Assembly: GCA_039105265.1 (NCBI GenBank)
Contig: JAPFFF010000006.1
Location: forward strand, 4,588,001-4,652,000
Length of the DNA: 64,000 nucleotides
Direction: 5' to 3'
From: Tritrichomonas musculus
Lineage: Eukaryota; Parabasalia; Tritrichomonadida; Tritrichomonadidae
Made by a program: the position numbers and the translations under genes. The notes beneath the pieces are model-generated. The model did no database searches, was not told the DNA's origin, and was given only the letters and a program-made list of their open reading frames with translations. This document shows positions 13,301 through 19,524 of this stretch, piece after piece. Each line of letters begins with the position of its first letter. Positions within the stretch are counted from its first letter, which is position 1.

Positions 13301-13817
13301 TAATTTGATTTAAATCAGTCGTAACTGTTCCTGGCGGATAAGCGTATCGAGATAATTGCGTAACAACTTTAGTGTCAGAAATAAGTCGCGGCGCTTTTAC
13401 GTGATATGGCGCATCTTCAAGTGGGTTTGGAGACGGAGGAGGAATTACCATTTTTCGTTCTCTTGATGCTGTTTTAGCTCTCTGCTGTTGTTCTTTATTA
13501 AGCGGTATTTTATCTTGAGGAAAAGGTTTAACAACTTTACTTCCAGCTATAACGTTATTTGAAGCCTTTGATGCTTGGTGAGGTGATTTATATGGCATAT
13601 AACTTTGAGCTTGCGAATAATTTGGGGTAGCTTGAGGAGAATCGAGATCAGAAACTGTTGGGATACCCGGGGCTAATGTCCACTCTCCAATTTTTGGAAT
13701 TTTTATTGTTTCTTCTGGTAATCTTTTTCCAAGTCGACGCGACTGAAGCCTACGAGACTGTATTTTATCTTCTGTGTGAAGTAATTGCGTTTTTGCTTTA
13801 TCGAATCTGTCAGTCAT
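1326..13817 (-). CDS. Axonemal dynein heavy chain, single-headed inner-arm type
   Basis: A single uninterrupted frame of 4163 codons encodes the ATP-driven motor subunit of an axonemal inner dynein arm. Four P-loops lie in the expected order: AAA1 GPAGTGKTE near residue 1502 with Walker-B CFDEFNRI, AAA2 GGAMGGKST near 1789, AAA3 GPESSKS near 2157 and AAA4 VGVKSSGRKS near 2499. The last two are degenerate. ITMNPGYAGRTELP and LDDNKVLCLSNNERI are typical axonemal sequences. A stalk coiled coil with a microtubule-binding tip runs from about 2740 to 3030, followed by AAA5, AAA6 and the C-terminal domain. The length matches inner-arm chains (about 4000-4200) rather than outer-arm chains. The start ATG has TTCAAAT directly before it. 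I could not place it in a DNAH subclass without alignment. Confidence 0.97.
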   Translation of the reverse strand: MTDRFDKAKTQLLHTEDKIQSRRLQSRRLGKRLPEETIKIPKIGEWTLAPGIPTVSDLDSPQATPNYSQAQSYMPYKSPHQASKASNNVIAGSKVVKPFPQDKIPLNKEQQQRAKTASRERKMVIPPPSPNPLEDAPYHVKAPRLISDTKVVTQLSRYAYPPGTVTTDLNQIIRSKFRHQTEPLPPLKDGEDDNITQMEAANKLNIDLSNIPNDIDFTELTADTNVEPPFLPLEVFDDLTYEEYPVEELLKHPEAVSQYQLVDGSKIWKKCKVLGYNPENELFTIEWKDKLKKTKQVARFNIRFLIENEATFEKRLEAAKAARIRFITQFRFDHRVSLMPLDGLPSIDLHSIEHPKMAKVPPHHMPKDKKYRKLKLQTFEEAASLFKFMNNKLEFIYQLELNPLIPMRDEFLALLPKPKPVPEYGLVCKVNYNFRKILNQITENGLVANGNIMGGLRSIWKVFHGSLKSTFLLDGFPELLALKDFVDKQKEQLTDTAKIFKTTIQETLEGVISNTMCEFTAIGQQKSHDQFQKMMNVTSRMLHTVLLTIVDNTVNNYLKLFDHFLIEEGKIFLTPQFTLELTFSEEQRKLDLIPSIDVFNESVLSLLSLLEFTITDLPVVNLPIIDIETNTVSFEDCNDIIHVGRDKLVTTLNTLYSFLNKFLDDRRHLEYCLSLDSTHYPSEFDENGEKTLQEYKDKLSEFERVQNVVQNQTNPFYNIEAFQIHCEEFIETWTNHTMNLISNMLKRMKSFAISELKELEKEFNLINEELKKVPKTPEELASMRTYIQKIVDTTNDREKKLNYAVKRFEFLEEYKFDITDEDCRYKIESLQRPYKLSANLESTNHELEVEKVKMIRELRGNQKSLEDEIRELTETIPQLVIKYQDLEMTVDAAETVNDMQLQLQKIKEKQELYNFHDKLFSFEPTPSKTLSKLIEEFMPLYLLWNLSADWLTMNTQWLDTPFPQIKPDAMNTFMIQAGKKLSKLRKDLQPHPNLLEKVLAPLTEQIDKFKQHIPLISKLRHPGIKTKHWEKISEIVGFKVMPSMDLTLQNFLDLDLGRWNEQISEIAAVAANEYNIESSLDQMDAELQTQQFQTSEFRDTKQYILVAIDDLISLIDDQLVTTQTLLTSPFIAPVKKRAVEKLGFLRHCHDTLDAWVECQRGWLYLQPIFTGTSIQQKLFREARDWKTVDKMWTSVMTLTHNHPDFVNVMHRDHLLEDLQQSNVLLESITQGLNQYLEAKRLGFPRFFFLSNDELISILSHTKDFNHIQKSMQKLFEYIVSMDVDEESMITSMNDDGLEKVPFVTPVDGKTEEIEDWLNAFEEEMKNTLKEKIKEALPASSKKKREAWIADFPAQIILISNQIIWTQQVTNALKTPRGRGLTALQTKFVENLEQLTAQIRQPLSLSIRQVISCLLINEVHNRDIINSLIKDDVTDPDDFKWQVQLRYYWEDDTVMVRSINNAYEYSYEYAGNSARLVITPLTDRCYQTLLAAFKQNLSGAPSGPAGTGKTETVRDCAKALGRSCVVYNCSEEVTPEQMSQFFAGLASSGSWSCFDEFNRINIEVLSVIAQQVRSIQTAIAANVDTFQLDERTLKLNVNAAICITMNPGYAGRTELPDNLKTLFRPCAMMVPDFGFIAEIMLFSGGFTSASVLSVKLVALFDLCRKQLSHAHHYDWGLRAMKAILSTAGKLKRSHLEEVEALLLVQSITDCTRPRLVSVDVPLFDGIIHDVFPDVNYGKSISDALEKHMIKAFEHFHVQPLSNYLLKCNEVKETTVVRHGIMFVGGAMGGKSTSWKCLQMAMTTMAEEEKEGMGVRVFTLNPKSISIPELYGLFDPVTSGWSDGVLSSHIRDCSTSEPTEFKWIIVDGPVDSLWIETMNSLLDDNKVLCLSNNERISLSSHVKMMFEVDDLSQASPATVSRCGMIYFDPTSLPWTAIADSWLQIHNNEKEGKVVQFVREVCDLYVSDLIQFIEEDEKTAIGDNPMFIVKNMFTLLDCFLELLREPVHKPAMDGEDAKDIDPLQHDLFYSPFVKQKDEFGYITEDDIKVIFEPILIFCLVWSFGSVLNEASRPKFDQFLKEKMKNNQSSCQFPSLNTVYDYFFDLSSRHWAEWTDGKTGIEITEEKPIEQILVPTNETASMIFYSRLLIHNSHHVLFHGPESSKSLVIKTLCENILDKSYDCRNLPFANCSTASNVLKVFRSFLHKSHGSFGPLMNQHLVIFIDNIGSVKPEIYGAQPPLELIRQFFDYGGWYNTANVEFQNIVGTTIIAAMGPPGAGLFTIPDRLLRHFNFIHIPKFKEETLEIIVKSLLKLKLNEHVESVREMIQNTTEACLSIYQSCLQQLLPIPSKLHYIFSLRNIIRVIKGMLLVEPKEVKDEEQFVRLWYHEMMREFNDRFNQDQDRDWFEQTLKKTIKTKFNITTDFEPPKFNDFADRSGSYKECNMNDSDILKVCNDVLEDHNREATKPLDIVLFQEAVDHLSAMSRILAMTRGHALLVGVKSSGRKSLARLSLHMASMEIFEIQITRTYNMNEWREDMKNLMKQCGSNDLPTGFVISDVQIVGSFQLEDISNLMINGEIPNLFERDEMEQIKADIIQNELLTDEDPWVLFMSRVKKHLHIILVFSPYGSAFKESMLAFPSLRSEATIDWYMPWSKDALESVAHASLMKAKIGDEKTINSIVKVCVQIHKSVEEASSQFLAETKRFTACTPSRYFELLSTFMRKLNSKQKETAESVTKYDGGVEKITTTRGQIELLSQQLDRDIPMLQQKRKEVEEMLKELEVKRTEVEKTRSEVKSQSLLAEEEAKAAGETNRIAQEKLAAAQPILMQAQEAVDSMDRNSLVNIKTLKSIHPALRSTFEAICIIFNKQPRKVDSGTPGVKEDDYWPETLSLLNDIGFIKKVKNYEVEKMSKQTIDKLKKYVGANKQEREQKLAAVQSGYSAVANLYLWVCASYDYWFVYQEILPKKIEAEQAAAKLAESERILAERREHLQQVENQLKQLEDKFNDEKNHEKELSDNVANTQLRLSRAQKIMSGLSGETKRWGECATSLKDSSVFIMGDALLISGALTHLGAFSPPYRQKLITEWKSYLVAASIQHTTTFNISQSLGNDPMIREWIVKGLPNDTHSIENALIIHSSENTFPLLIDPQLSGTKWLRSEIGEQLVVLRFDQSDFLQRIKSAVAFGVPVLIENVGLKLDPLIEPILSRETLIVDGQKKIALGGEYIQYSDNFKMFLSTKYPNPHYSPEVCSQVILINFTTTQEGLSDLLMNNLIEVERDDLDKKRIQIMEANAANTKKLKEVEDEILQIVSNAGSDILEDDTAIETLQKAQKTSANIEQQMAASEKTEKQISLFREKFLPVAERASLLYFCASDFSVVDPMYQFSLKWFVGLFKLAIQQSEHPNDTDQLIQAFHISIARQFYQNVSFSLFSRHKLLFSTLMAIRILLSEKKILSAELAYLLSPTPSKEKNQTDWLPDEIWSLLRPLPDISPSFGKVLQTLKENENEWKKYFNSNQPENEIIPKSKKFSAFQKLIILRVFHLHRVREGLRLFVTESLGEEFVTPPPLNLTKIFKDSSPLSPLIFIITPGIDPQDEIIGVAQSMEVEKYLKSYSLGRGRGQGAEDLIDAAAEQGFWVLLQNCHLSLSWMPRLEHIIDNLDPEKTNSRFRLCLVTMSSPEFPIGILYQGAKLIYEIPKGIRENILRIYSGITNDEYNEVGEEERQLTFHLSFFHAVVLERLHFESIGWNIPYEFNPSDFAISKKHLKQFLSESTNGEVPFEALTYVIGELNYGGRVTDRWDRRLLLSLLRRFFSESIKSKDFSFGKNYDPPTPYMNLNELEEKVSTWPIVTEGEDVGLSKNASTITARNDALNIFNSLVEIQPTLVAASGNVSEEQFALNLVQSLIKQIPKQFSIHEFLKHFDITDTINTVLHHEILLYNNLLAVISNSLEKMEKGLKGLILIDESLELLNRRLLANKIPEMWLDHSFPSILTLRAYMDDLNQRVDFLQNWVNSRKRPVVFKLGAFYHPEEFLTAVLQVYARKHQTPFDSLRWKTNVVKEESKDIVKEPEEGIYVDNLFLEGAKWQKESNSLIECGQIELISTMPVMHLMPTKEEKPYDMNVTYECPLYRTQNRGSGALGLPNYIMSLFLPCDKILPDHWIQRSVAVFITVQS

Positions 13818-13827
13818 ATTTGAAAAA
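13818..13827 (-). promoter_or_regulatory. Start-proximal TTTTTCAAAT motif before dynein ATG
   Basis: On the minus strand TTTTTCAAAT directly abuts the dynein ATG. The same ten bases lie at 57742-57751, shortly before the kinase ATG at 57755, and ATTCAA abuts the start of the CDF gene at 28059. A core TCA just before the start resembles the trichomonad initiator, where transcription begins at the A of TCA a few bases upstream of ATG. The motif function is inferred. Confidence 0.35.
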
Positions 13828-15546
13828 TCTTTAGTTTGATGTTGATTTTATTTGAATTGAAATATATAACGAACTTTTTATTTTAGAATGATAAAAAAAC
13901 ACAAAAGAAAAACATTCTTGGCAAATAACCTAATTGCATTACAAAGAAATTTGTTTTTTCATATCCCAGTATCATTTTTATTGCACATTGGTAAATCTAT
14001 AATAAATTGATAAAATCATCTATCTTTTTTTGAACTTTTTTTTGATAGTGATTTGATAACATGCATTATTATATTCAAAAATTAAACTTTATTATTTTAT
14101 TTTCTCAAATATTGACTCAATAAACTTTTTCATTTGGTAAAAGGTGAGACTGCGAAATTTTAAAAGAACTTTTTAAGGAATAATAATCAACAAAATTAAA
14201 AATAAATTAAAAATATAGTATTATGGTGTTGTTACCTTTTCATATCATATACTTTTTTTCAGATTTAATCAAAAAAATTGAAATTGTATTGATATTTCAA
14301 AATGTCATAATTCATATATTCGTCATTTTTTTTCTTTTCAACCACTAAATTGCATTTGTATATAGATGATCTCTATTTTTTAATAAGAAAGCTATTCAAT
14401 AAATGCGTTTTTGGTCAAAATTCAAAAAAAAAATTTCAATTTAAAGAGAAATTTTCTTCTATATTAAAGACCAAAGGGATAACTATAGTTTATCTCTTAA
14501 CTTATCTGGTGCTGCCAAACATATCAAAATATTTTTAAAAAATTTTTTACAATTTTAGCTAGGATTGAGGTTTAATATTGAATATAATTCTATATACGTT
14601 AATGATGTAAACTTCACAAATATCCAAATAATTTCATTTGTTTTTATTTTGGTATCAACATCACAATAAGTATTTATTTTATCATTTATCAATAATTTAC
14701 CAAAAAGATCATGCTTATATTATGATGATAGTTAGTTAAATCATAAAAAATCATTTTTTGATTTATAATTCTTAGTCAAAGATTTTAATATTATATTCAC
14801 ATCTATATATTAAATATTTATAATTAAATTATTTATTATTTTGAGTAAATAGAATTTTTTTATTAAGATAAAATTGAAATTATCATAAGATTTAAACAAT
14901 TCAATTTTAAAAATATATTTATAGCTAAAAATCTGAAAATAATATTAGTGAAATTATCATAAATAGCATTTAATTCTTGAATAAAATAATATGTATTAAT
15001 ATTATTAAAATATTCCAAAAATTTTCGCAGCCTCACCATATTTGGCATAATATATAAGTTTTAAAATCATAAAAATTAAGATTAAACTTTTTAAGTAACA
15101 AATTTCTACCAATTATATGATATAAAATGGTTTATTCTAAGATAAAAATATATTTTTTGTTTTAACTTTTGAAGAAATAAATGGTCTCATCTATCTCAAA
15201 TAAAAGCGAAACTATTCAAAAAAAATTTGTTCGGAAAACTTTTTCAAATTATGCATAGAGAAATAAAATTGAAAAACACATCATTTTTTTGCTAATACTT
15301 CATTATATAAACAGGAAATTATATGATCATATTTTATTCAATAATCAAATAAAATAGTGAATTTCCACACAATTTGATTTGGCCATGTAATTGAATTTTT
15401 TATTTATGATTTGAATTAAACACATTATATTTTTTCCAAAAATATTAATTCTTTTTATAAATTAAAGGCCTAATTAAGTAATTATTTTTGGATTACAATT
15501 AAAAAAATAAATTCAATTCAAATTTGGCGGGAAGAAATTGAAATCA
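13828..15546. other. Gene-free AT-rich spacer with one inverted-repeat pair
   Basis: No credible gene is present. The only structure I see is an inverted repeat of about 19 bp: GGTGAGACTGCGAAATTT at 14143-14160 and its complement at 15018-15037 (one base difference and one extra A). It bounds about 895 bp and probably marks an old transposon remnant. The target-site duplication is unclear; ATTTGG occurs a few bases outside both ends. Confidence 0.6.
14143..15037. mobile_element. Possible degraded short DNA element with ~19-bp inverted ends
   Basis: The left end reads GGTGAGACTGCGAAATTT and the right end, read on the other strand, GGTGAGGCTGCGAAAATTT. The interior has no open frame of note. 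The ends match well for AT-rich DNA because the matching block is GC-containing. Without a clear target duplication the boundaries are uncertain by several bases. Confidence 0.4.
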
Positions 15547-16482
15547 ATGACTACCTCAAGAAAGGCTGACGAAGTTTTATATGCGACTTCTCCAACTGCT
15601 ATTCCATCTCTTTATTTATCTCGACATGGCAACTTTGCTGCTGGTATGATTTCGGGAACTTTAGGACGTGTTCTTACAACTCCATTAGATGTTATCAAGT
15701 TATTCATTCAAGTTGGAGCAAATGGCGGAAGCATTATTGAAACTACAAAAGACATTTACGCTCGTAAAGGCATTGGAGGTTTTTGGACAGGCAGTACAAT
15801 ATCAGTCGTTAACCAAGGCTTTTATTCAGCAATTAAATTTCTCATACTCAGAGAATTTGCAAGCCTTAAAAAAGGTCATGTTACAGATACATCAGAGTCT
15901 ACATACGAATCTGCTATCACAGGTGGAATTGCTGGTGTTATATCTCAAGCAGCCGTTTTCCCAATGGATCTTGTTAGAACAAGAATAATTCTAAATCCCG
16001 ACAAATATCATACTTTTTTCCAAACAGCTGCAATTATTGTCAAAGAAGAAGGTTTTACTGCATTATGGTCTGGACTTAAACCCACAGTTATTGGATCAAT
16101 ACCATATGAAAGCTCACAATACCTTGTTTATAGTCAGCTTAGACAGAGAATTCTAAAAAGAACTCACAAACCACTTACAAGTTTTCAAAACGCGATTTTA
16201 GGAACAGCTGCAGGCATGATATCTGCAACAATTGCATATCCATTTGAAAATCTAAGGAAGCTAATGATGTGTTTAGATGGAGAAGGAAAGAAAAAATATT
16301 CATCTATGACTAAATGCTTGAAGCATGTTATGGCTACAGAAGGAATTTCTGGATTATATCACGGCGTTGTACTTAATGCGTTCAAGGCAATTCCCTATTC
16401 TGCGCTACAGTTTACACTCTATGATGAAGTGTGCCATTTATTCATAAAAATGAAATTATATACGAAAAAAGATAAAATATAA
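15547..16482 (+). CDS. Mitochondrial-carrier family protein, probably hydrogenosomal ADP/ATP-type carrier
   Basis: This 311-residue protein has three repeats of the SLC25 carrier fold, each with the signature PX[DE]XX[RK]: TPLDVIK, FPMDLVR and YPFENLR. Six membrane helices are expected in the inner membrane of the hydrogenosome, the mitochondrial derivative of parabasalids, where the abundant Hmp31-type carrier exchanges ATP and ADP. At the place of the classical ADP/ATP carrier signature RRRMMM it reads RKLMMC, so nucleotide specificity is plausible but not certain; other nucleotide carriers also differ there. I chose the ATG at 15547; the frame is open a few codons upstream but only from a TTG. 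The N terminus (MTTSRKADEVLYATSP) is short, as in Hmp31. Confidence 0.85.
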   Translation: MTTSRKADEVLYATSPTAIPSLYLSRHGNFAAGMISGTLGRVLTTPLDVIKLFIQVGANGGSIIETTKDIYARKGIGGFWTGSTISVVNQGFYSAIKFLILREFASLKKGHVTDTSESTYESAITGGIAGVISQAAVFPMDLVRTRIILNPDKYHTFFQTAAIIVKEEGFTALWSGLKPTVIGSIPYESSQYLVYSQLRQRILKRTHKPLTSFQNAILGTAAGMISATIAYPFENLRKLMMCLDGEGKKKYSSMTKCLKHVMATEGISGLYHGVVLNAFKAIPYSALQFTLYDEVCHLFIKMKLYTKKDKI

Positions 16483-17371
16483 AATTAAAGTAATTATTGA
16501 CTTTTCTCTCTTTTTTATCTAATATAGTTTCAATTTCGCAATTTGAAATATTAAATTCTAATCTCAGCACGATACAACTTTTTCTGAAAATAAACCATGC
16601 AAAAAGTTACATATTGCCAAAGGTTTTTTCAACTTATCCTTAAATTTGGTAGATCGTAAAATGCTATTTTTTCCGAGATTTTCCTCTCAATTTTTTGAAT
16701 ATTTTTTAATCGTTTTCATAATGGCTGTTTATAATAATTTTTATTGATTCTATGTAAGCCCACTGTATGTTATTTCACTATTCTTTTCGGAAAACAGCAT
16801 CAATTGGTTAGAAACAAGCTGATATAGGGGACTGAAAGATTGGCAGCTATCCCACATTTGATATTCTTTGCCATTTAATATTTATATAGTGAACGTTTTT
16901 TAAATTCAAATTAGCCATCAAAGCATGCTTTATGCAACGATTCTGCTCCTTTATAATGAAAATTAAAAAGAATTGAAGCTATTGTAACACATATATTTCA
17001 ACATTAGTAATAAGTCACAGAATTTTTATTGCCCAGCCGTTTGATTTAGCATCATTCCCATAAAAAGCTAAAAAGGCTTTGAAAAAACTATACTTTATTA
17101 TAATAAATATTTCTTTTTTACATTATTTATATTTATGTCATTTTACTCCATTAAAATTTCTGAAATAAAATCTCGGAAAAAAGGGGAAAAATTGTGTGTA
17201 AAAACTTTTTCAAAGCGTTTGAGAGAAAATCTCGGAAAAAAGGGAAAAAAAAAATCTATCTTAAATTTAAATATGTGAAAGATAAATATATATCAATAAA
17301 TAATGATTTTTTAAACATATCCTTAAAATTTAAATATATTTATTGACAAATATATCAATAAATAAATTTAT
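16483..17371. other. AT-rich spacer with inverted and direct repeats
   Basis: No gene is seen. TTTTTTCCGAGATTTTC with CTCTCAA (16667-16690) recurs inverted at 17219-17241. The TCTCGGAAAAAAGGG block is also repeated directly at about 17170-17187 and 17230-17245. This looks like the remains of a short inverted-repeat element, but no target duplication is clear. Confidence 0.45.
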
Positions 17372-18367
17372 TTAAAATGTACATCCGTGAGATGAAGGAT
17401 CTAAATTCAAGCATTCAGCGCATAATCCTTTTTTACACATATGACAATAACCTACAACTATTCCATTACCGCATAAACATCTTTGTGGAATAACTACACT
17501 TGGATTAGCTACACTTGGAACAACTACGTTTTCTTGCTTGTGAGAAGATGATACATTTTCATTAGAATCTTCTTGAGGTATTGAAAAAGTTGAAATAGAG
17601 GGTTGCACAATAACACTGTGATAAATTAAATATTCTCTGACATCTGAAAGATTAATATCATCAAGAAAATCAACCAATTTTTTTCTATTTATTACTATTT
17701 TTAAACATTCTTGAATTATATCATTTTTGCGCTCTCTTAAAAGTAGATTTAACAAATCTTCCAATCGAAATCTATTATCGTATAGTTTAAATAAAGTAAT
17801 GATTGGCATATTTGAATATATGAATTCATAATTATTCTCATTAGCATCATCACTTTTGATTCGATGAAATAAATCAGCTCCATTGTTGAGAAGCAAAGCA
17901 ATTGCATCTTCATTCCTCAATCTAATTGCAGTGATAAGAGGAGGTTCTGAATTTTGGGATACGAAATTAATATCAAAGTGATATTCGTTGCCTTGATAAT
18001 ATTGATTAGCTTCCTGTGCAAAGTGAATAAGTATTTCAAGGCAACGAGTATCATTTGTATCATAATAAGGACCACTCGTTCCAAATATAATAGCTAATTT
18101 AAATAAATTTACACATGTGTTTGATGTATGAGGTAATATAATCTCGTTAAATGGTATTTTGCAGCTCGCAGATTTTTGTAGCATTGCTTTGAGCGCTTTC
18201 GGTTTTCTTTTGGCAATTGAGTACTGTATCAAAGTCATATCATGATAACGTTGAAATTCTTTTTCAACTATGAATGTGAGGCCCAAAATCAAAAGATCAT
18301 CGATAGTAGGAATAAGAGATAAATAAAAGCCGTCATCATCATTTATTGCATATTGAGCATATTCCAT
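17372..18367 (-). CDS. Degenerate ankyrin-repeat protein with Cys-rich C-terminal zinc-binding-like tail
   Basis: The protein has 331 residues. The middle part is helical with ankyrin-like units (residues 140-165, PPLITAIRLRNEDAIALLLN, is the clearest), preceded by YSIAKRKPKALKAML. After a Ser/Asn/Val-rich linker, the last about 37 residues hold seven cysteines and two histidines (CLCG...GYCHMCKKGLCAECL...SHGCTF), spaced like a small zinc-binding finger of the B-box/zinc-ribbon kind. An ankyrin-plus-finger layout suggests a protein-interaction adaptor; nothing narrower can be supported. An initiator-like TCATTTT lies 8 bases upstream of the ATG. It neighbours a pseudokinase on the same strand, 149 bp away. 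Confidence 0.7.
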   Translation of the reverse strand: MEYAQYAINDDDGFYLSLIPTIDDLLILGLTFIVEKEFQRYHDMTLIQYSIAKRKPKALKAMLQKSASCKIPFNEIILPHTSNTCVNLFKLAIIFGTSGPYYDTNDTRCLEILIHFAQEANQYYQGNEYHFDINFVSQNSEPPLITAIRLRNEDAIALLLNNGADLFHRIKSDDANENNYEFIYSNMPIITLFKLYDNRFRLEDLLNLLLRERKNDIIQECLKIVINRKKLVDFLDDINLSDVREYLIYHSVIVQPSISTFSIPQEDSNENVSSSHKQENVVVPSVANPSVVIPQRCLCGNGIVVGYCHMCKKGLCAECLNLDPSSHGCTF

Positions 18368-18370
18368 TTA

Positions 18371-18377
18371 AAAATGA
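18371..18377 (-). promoter_or_regulatory. Candidate initiator (TCATTTT) of the ankyrin/zinc-tail gene
   Basis: Minus-strand TCATTTT fits the trichomonad Inr pattern TCA-Y-T-W-W, with the putative +1 A at 18375, giving an 8-nt leader before the ATG at 18367. Short leaders of this size are typical of the group. Support is positional and by motif only. Confidence 0.45.
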
Positions 18378-18429
18378 CATATAACAAAATTTAACAATTT
18401 TTTCAATATAATATTCAAATATTCAAATA

Positions 18430-18438
<9 letters not shown>

Positions 18439-18463
<25 letters not shown>
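18439..18463. repeat. Poly(A) run of about 24
   Basis: An uninterrupted A tract lies between the ankyrin/zinc-tail gene and the next gene on the minus strand. It is a simple repeat with no other feature. Confidence 0.9.
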
Positions 18464-18516
18464 TAATACTCTCAAAAATAAAAAGAATTCATATGTGAAA
18501 TTTTATTGAAAATTAT

Positions 18517-19524
18517 TTATGCTTTTGAATCCAATTGCTTTTTAAGTTGCTCAACTTCTTTGGTTAATCGTTGGATCATTTCATGAGCTTCTTTAAGTTC
18601 TGGGAGATCAACTCGATTTTGATATTCATGGAGTGCATCCATATCTGTACCTTCTTCATAAATGAATTTATCATCTCGTAATTCACTAACAATTTCATCA
18701 AAAGTTGGACGTAATTCAGGATTGTTATTCATGCATTTGAGAATCAACTTCCAATATTGATCTGAAACTTTGGCTGGTTTCTTTAAGAAAGCTCCATTAT
18801 ATAATAATTGTATATCGTAAAGTTTTGGAAATTCACCTTCAAATAATGCAAAAAGTATAGCTCCATATGAAAAAACATCAGCTGGCTTTTCTATGTTAGA
18901 GCTTAGAGAGCAAAGTTCGGGGGAAAGAAAGTAAAAATCGCTGCTGATGAAGTCTTTGTCAATTTGAAACATTGCAAATGTCGTATCTGAAGGAGAAAAT
19001 CTAATTCGGCATTCGTAATCTTTATCCAAAAAGACATTACTCAAGCAAAGGAAGCCGAAAGGAATATCCATTCTGTGAAGGCTCTTCATAGCGGCAGCAA
19101 TACCAAAGACAAGTTTGCTTCTAACAGTTGCATTAAGGAATTTTGGTATTTTGATCTTATCTCGCAATCTGTTGAAAATTTTGTCAAGTGATCCATTTTC
19201 TAACTGTTCATAAGCAGTTATGAGCCAACCTTTTTCTCTGTTTTTTTCAACTGAAAAATAATAATCAATGAGATGAACAAACCCTGGAAGCTTGCTGATC
19301 CTGCTAGGAATTTTAACTATATAATCGATCAGCATTCTATTGTAGTCTGGAAAATCCAATTTTTGATTAAAAATTGTGATAAACATTTTAGTTCCATTGA
19401 CTTTATCTTTAGCTTTATATCCTTGTCCATGAGTACTCTTTACCTCATCTTCGATATCAAAATAATGTGAGACATCAAAAGGATCATTGCCATATTTTTG
19501 TTTTATTGATAAAGGAAAACTCAT
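18517..19524 (-). CDS. Protein-kinase-fold protein lacking catalytic residues (pseudokinase) with C-terminal coiled coil
   Basis: The 335-residue protein keeps the kinase C-lobe framework (FLSPELCSL for the APE region, ADVFSYGAILFALFEGEFP for subdomain IX, CMNNNPELRPTFDEIVSEL for subdomain XI). The key residues are gone: FGFLCLSNVFL near residue 156 stands where HRDLKxxN should be, RFSPSD near 175 where DFG should be, and the VAIK lysine is not recognisable (MFITIFN). The last 45 residues form a charged coiled coil (LKEAHEMIQRLTKEVEQLKKQL). By family logic it would bind rather than phosphorylate. The start is the first ATG, with no upstream in-frame alternative. It belongs to the large tyrosine-kinase-like sets of trichomonads. 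Confidence 0.8.
   Translation of the reverse strand: MSFPLSIKQKYGNDPFDVSHYFDIEDEVKSTHGQGYKAKDKVNGTKMFITIFNQKLDFPDYNRMLIDYIVKIPSRISKLPGFVHLIDYYFSVEKNREKGWLITAYEQLENGSLDKIFNRLRDKIKIPKFLNATVRSKLVFGIAAAMKSLHRMDIPFGFLCLSNVFLDKDYECRIRFSPSDTTFAMFQIDKDFISSDFYFLSPELCSLSSNIEKPADVFSYGAILFALFEGEFPKLYDIQLLYNGAFLKKPAKVSDQYWKLILKCMNNNPELRPTFDEIVSELRDDKFIYEEGTDMDALHEYQNRVDLPELKEAHEMIQRLTKEVEQLKKQLDSKA

Noticed and set aside
1326-13817. Numerous short frames antisense to the dynein gene
   Set aside because: They overlap a very well supported coding region and show no independent protein features.
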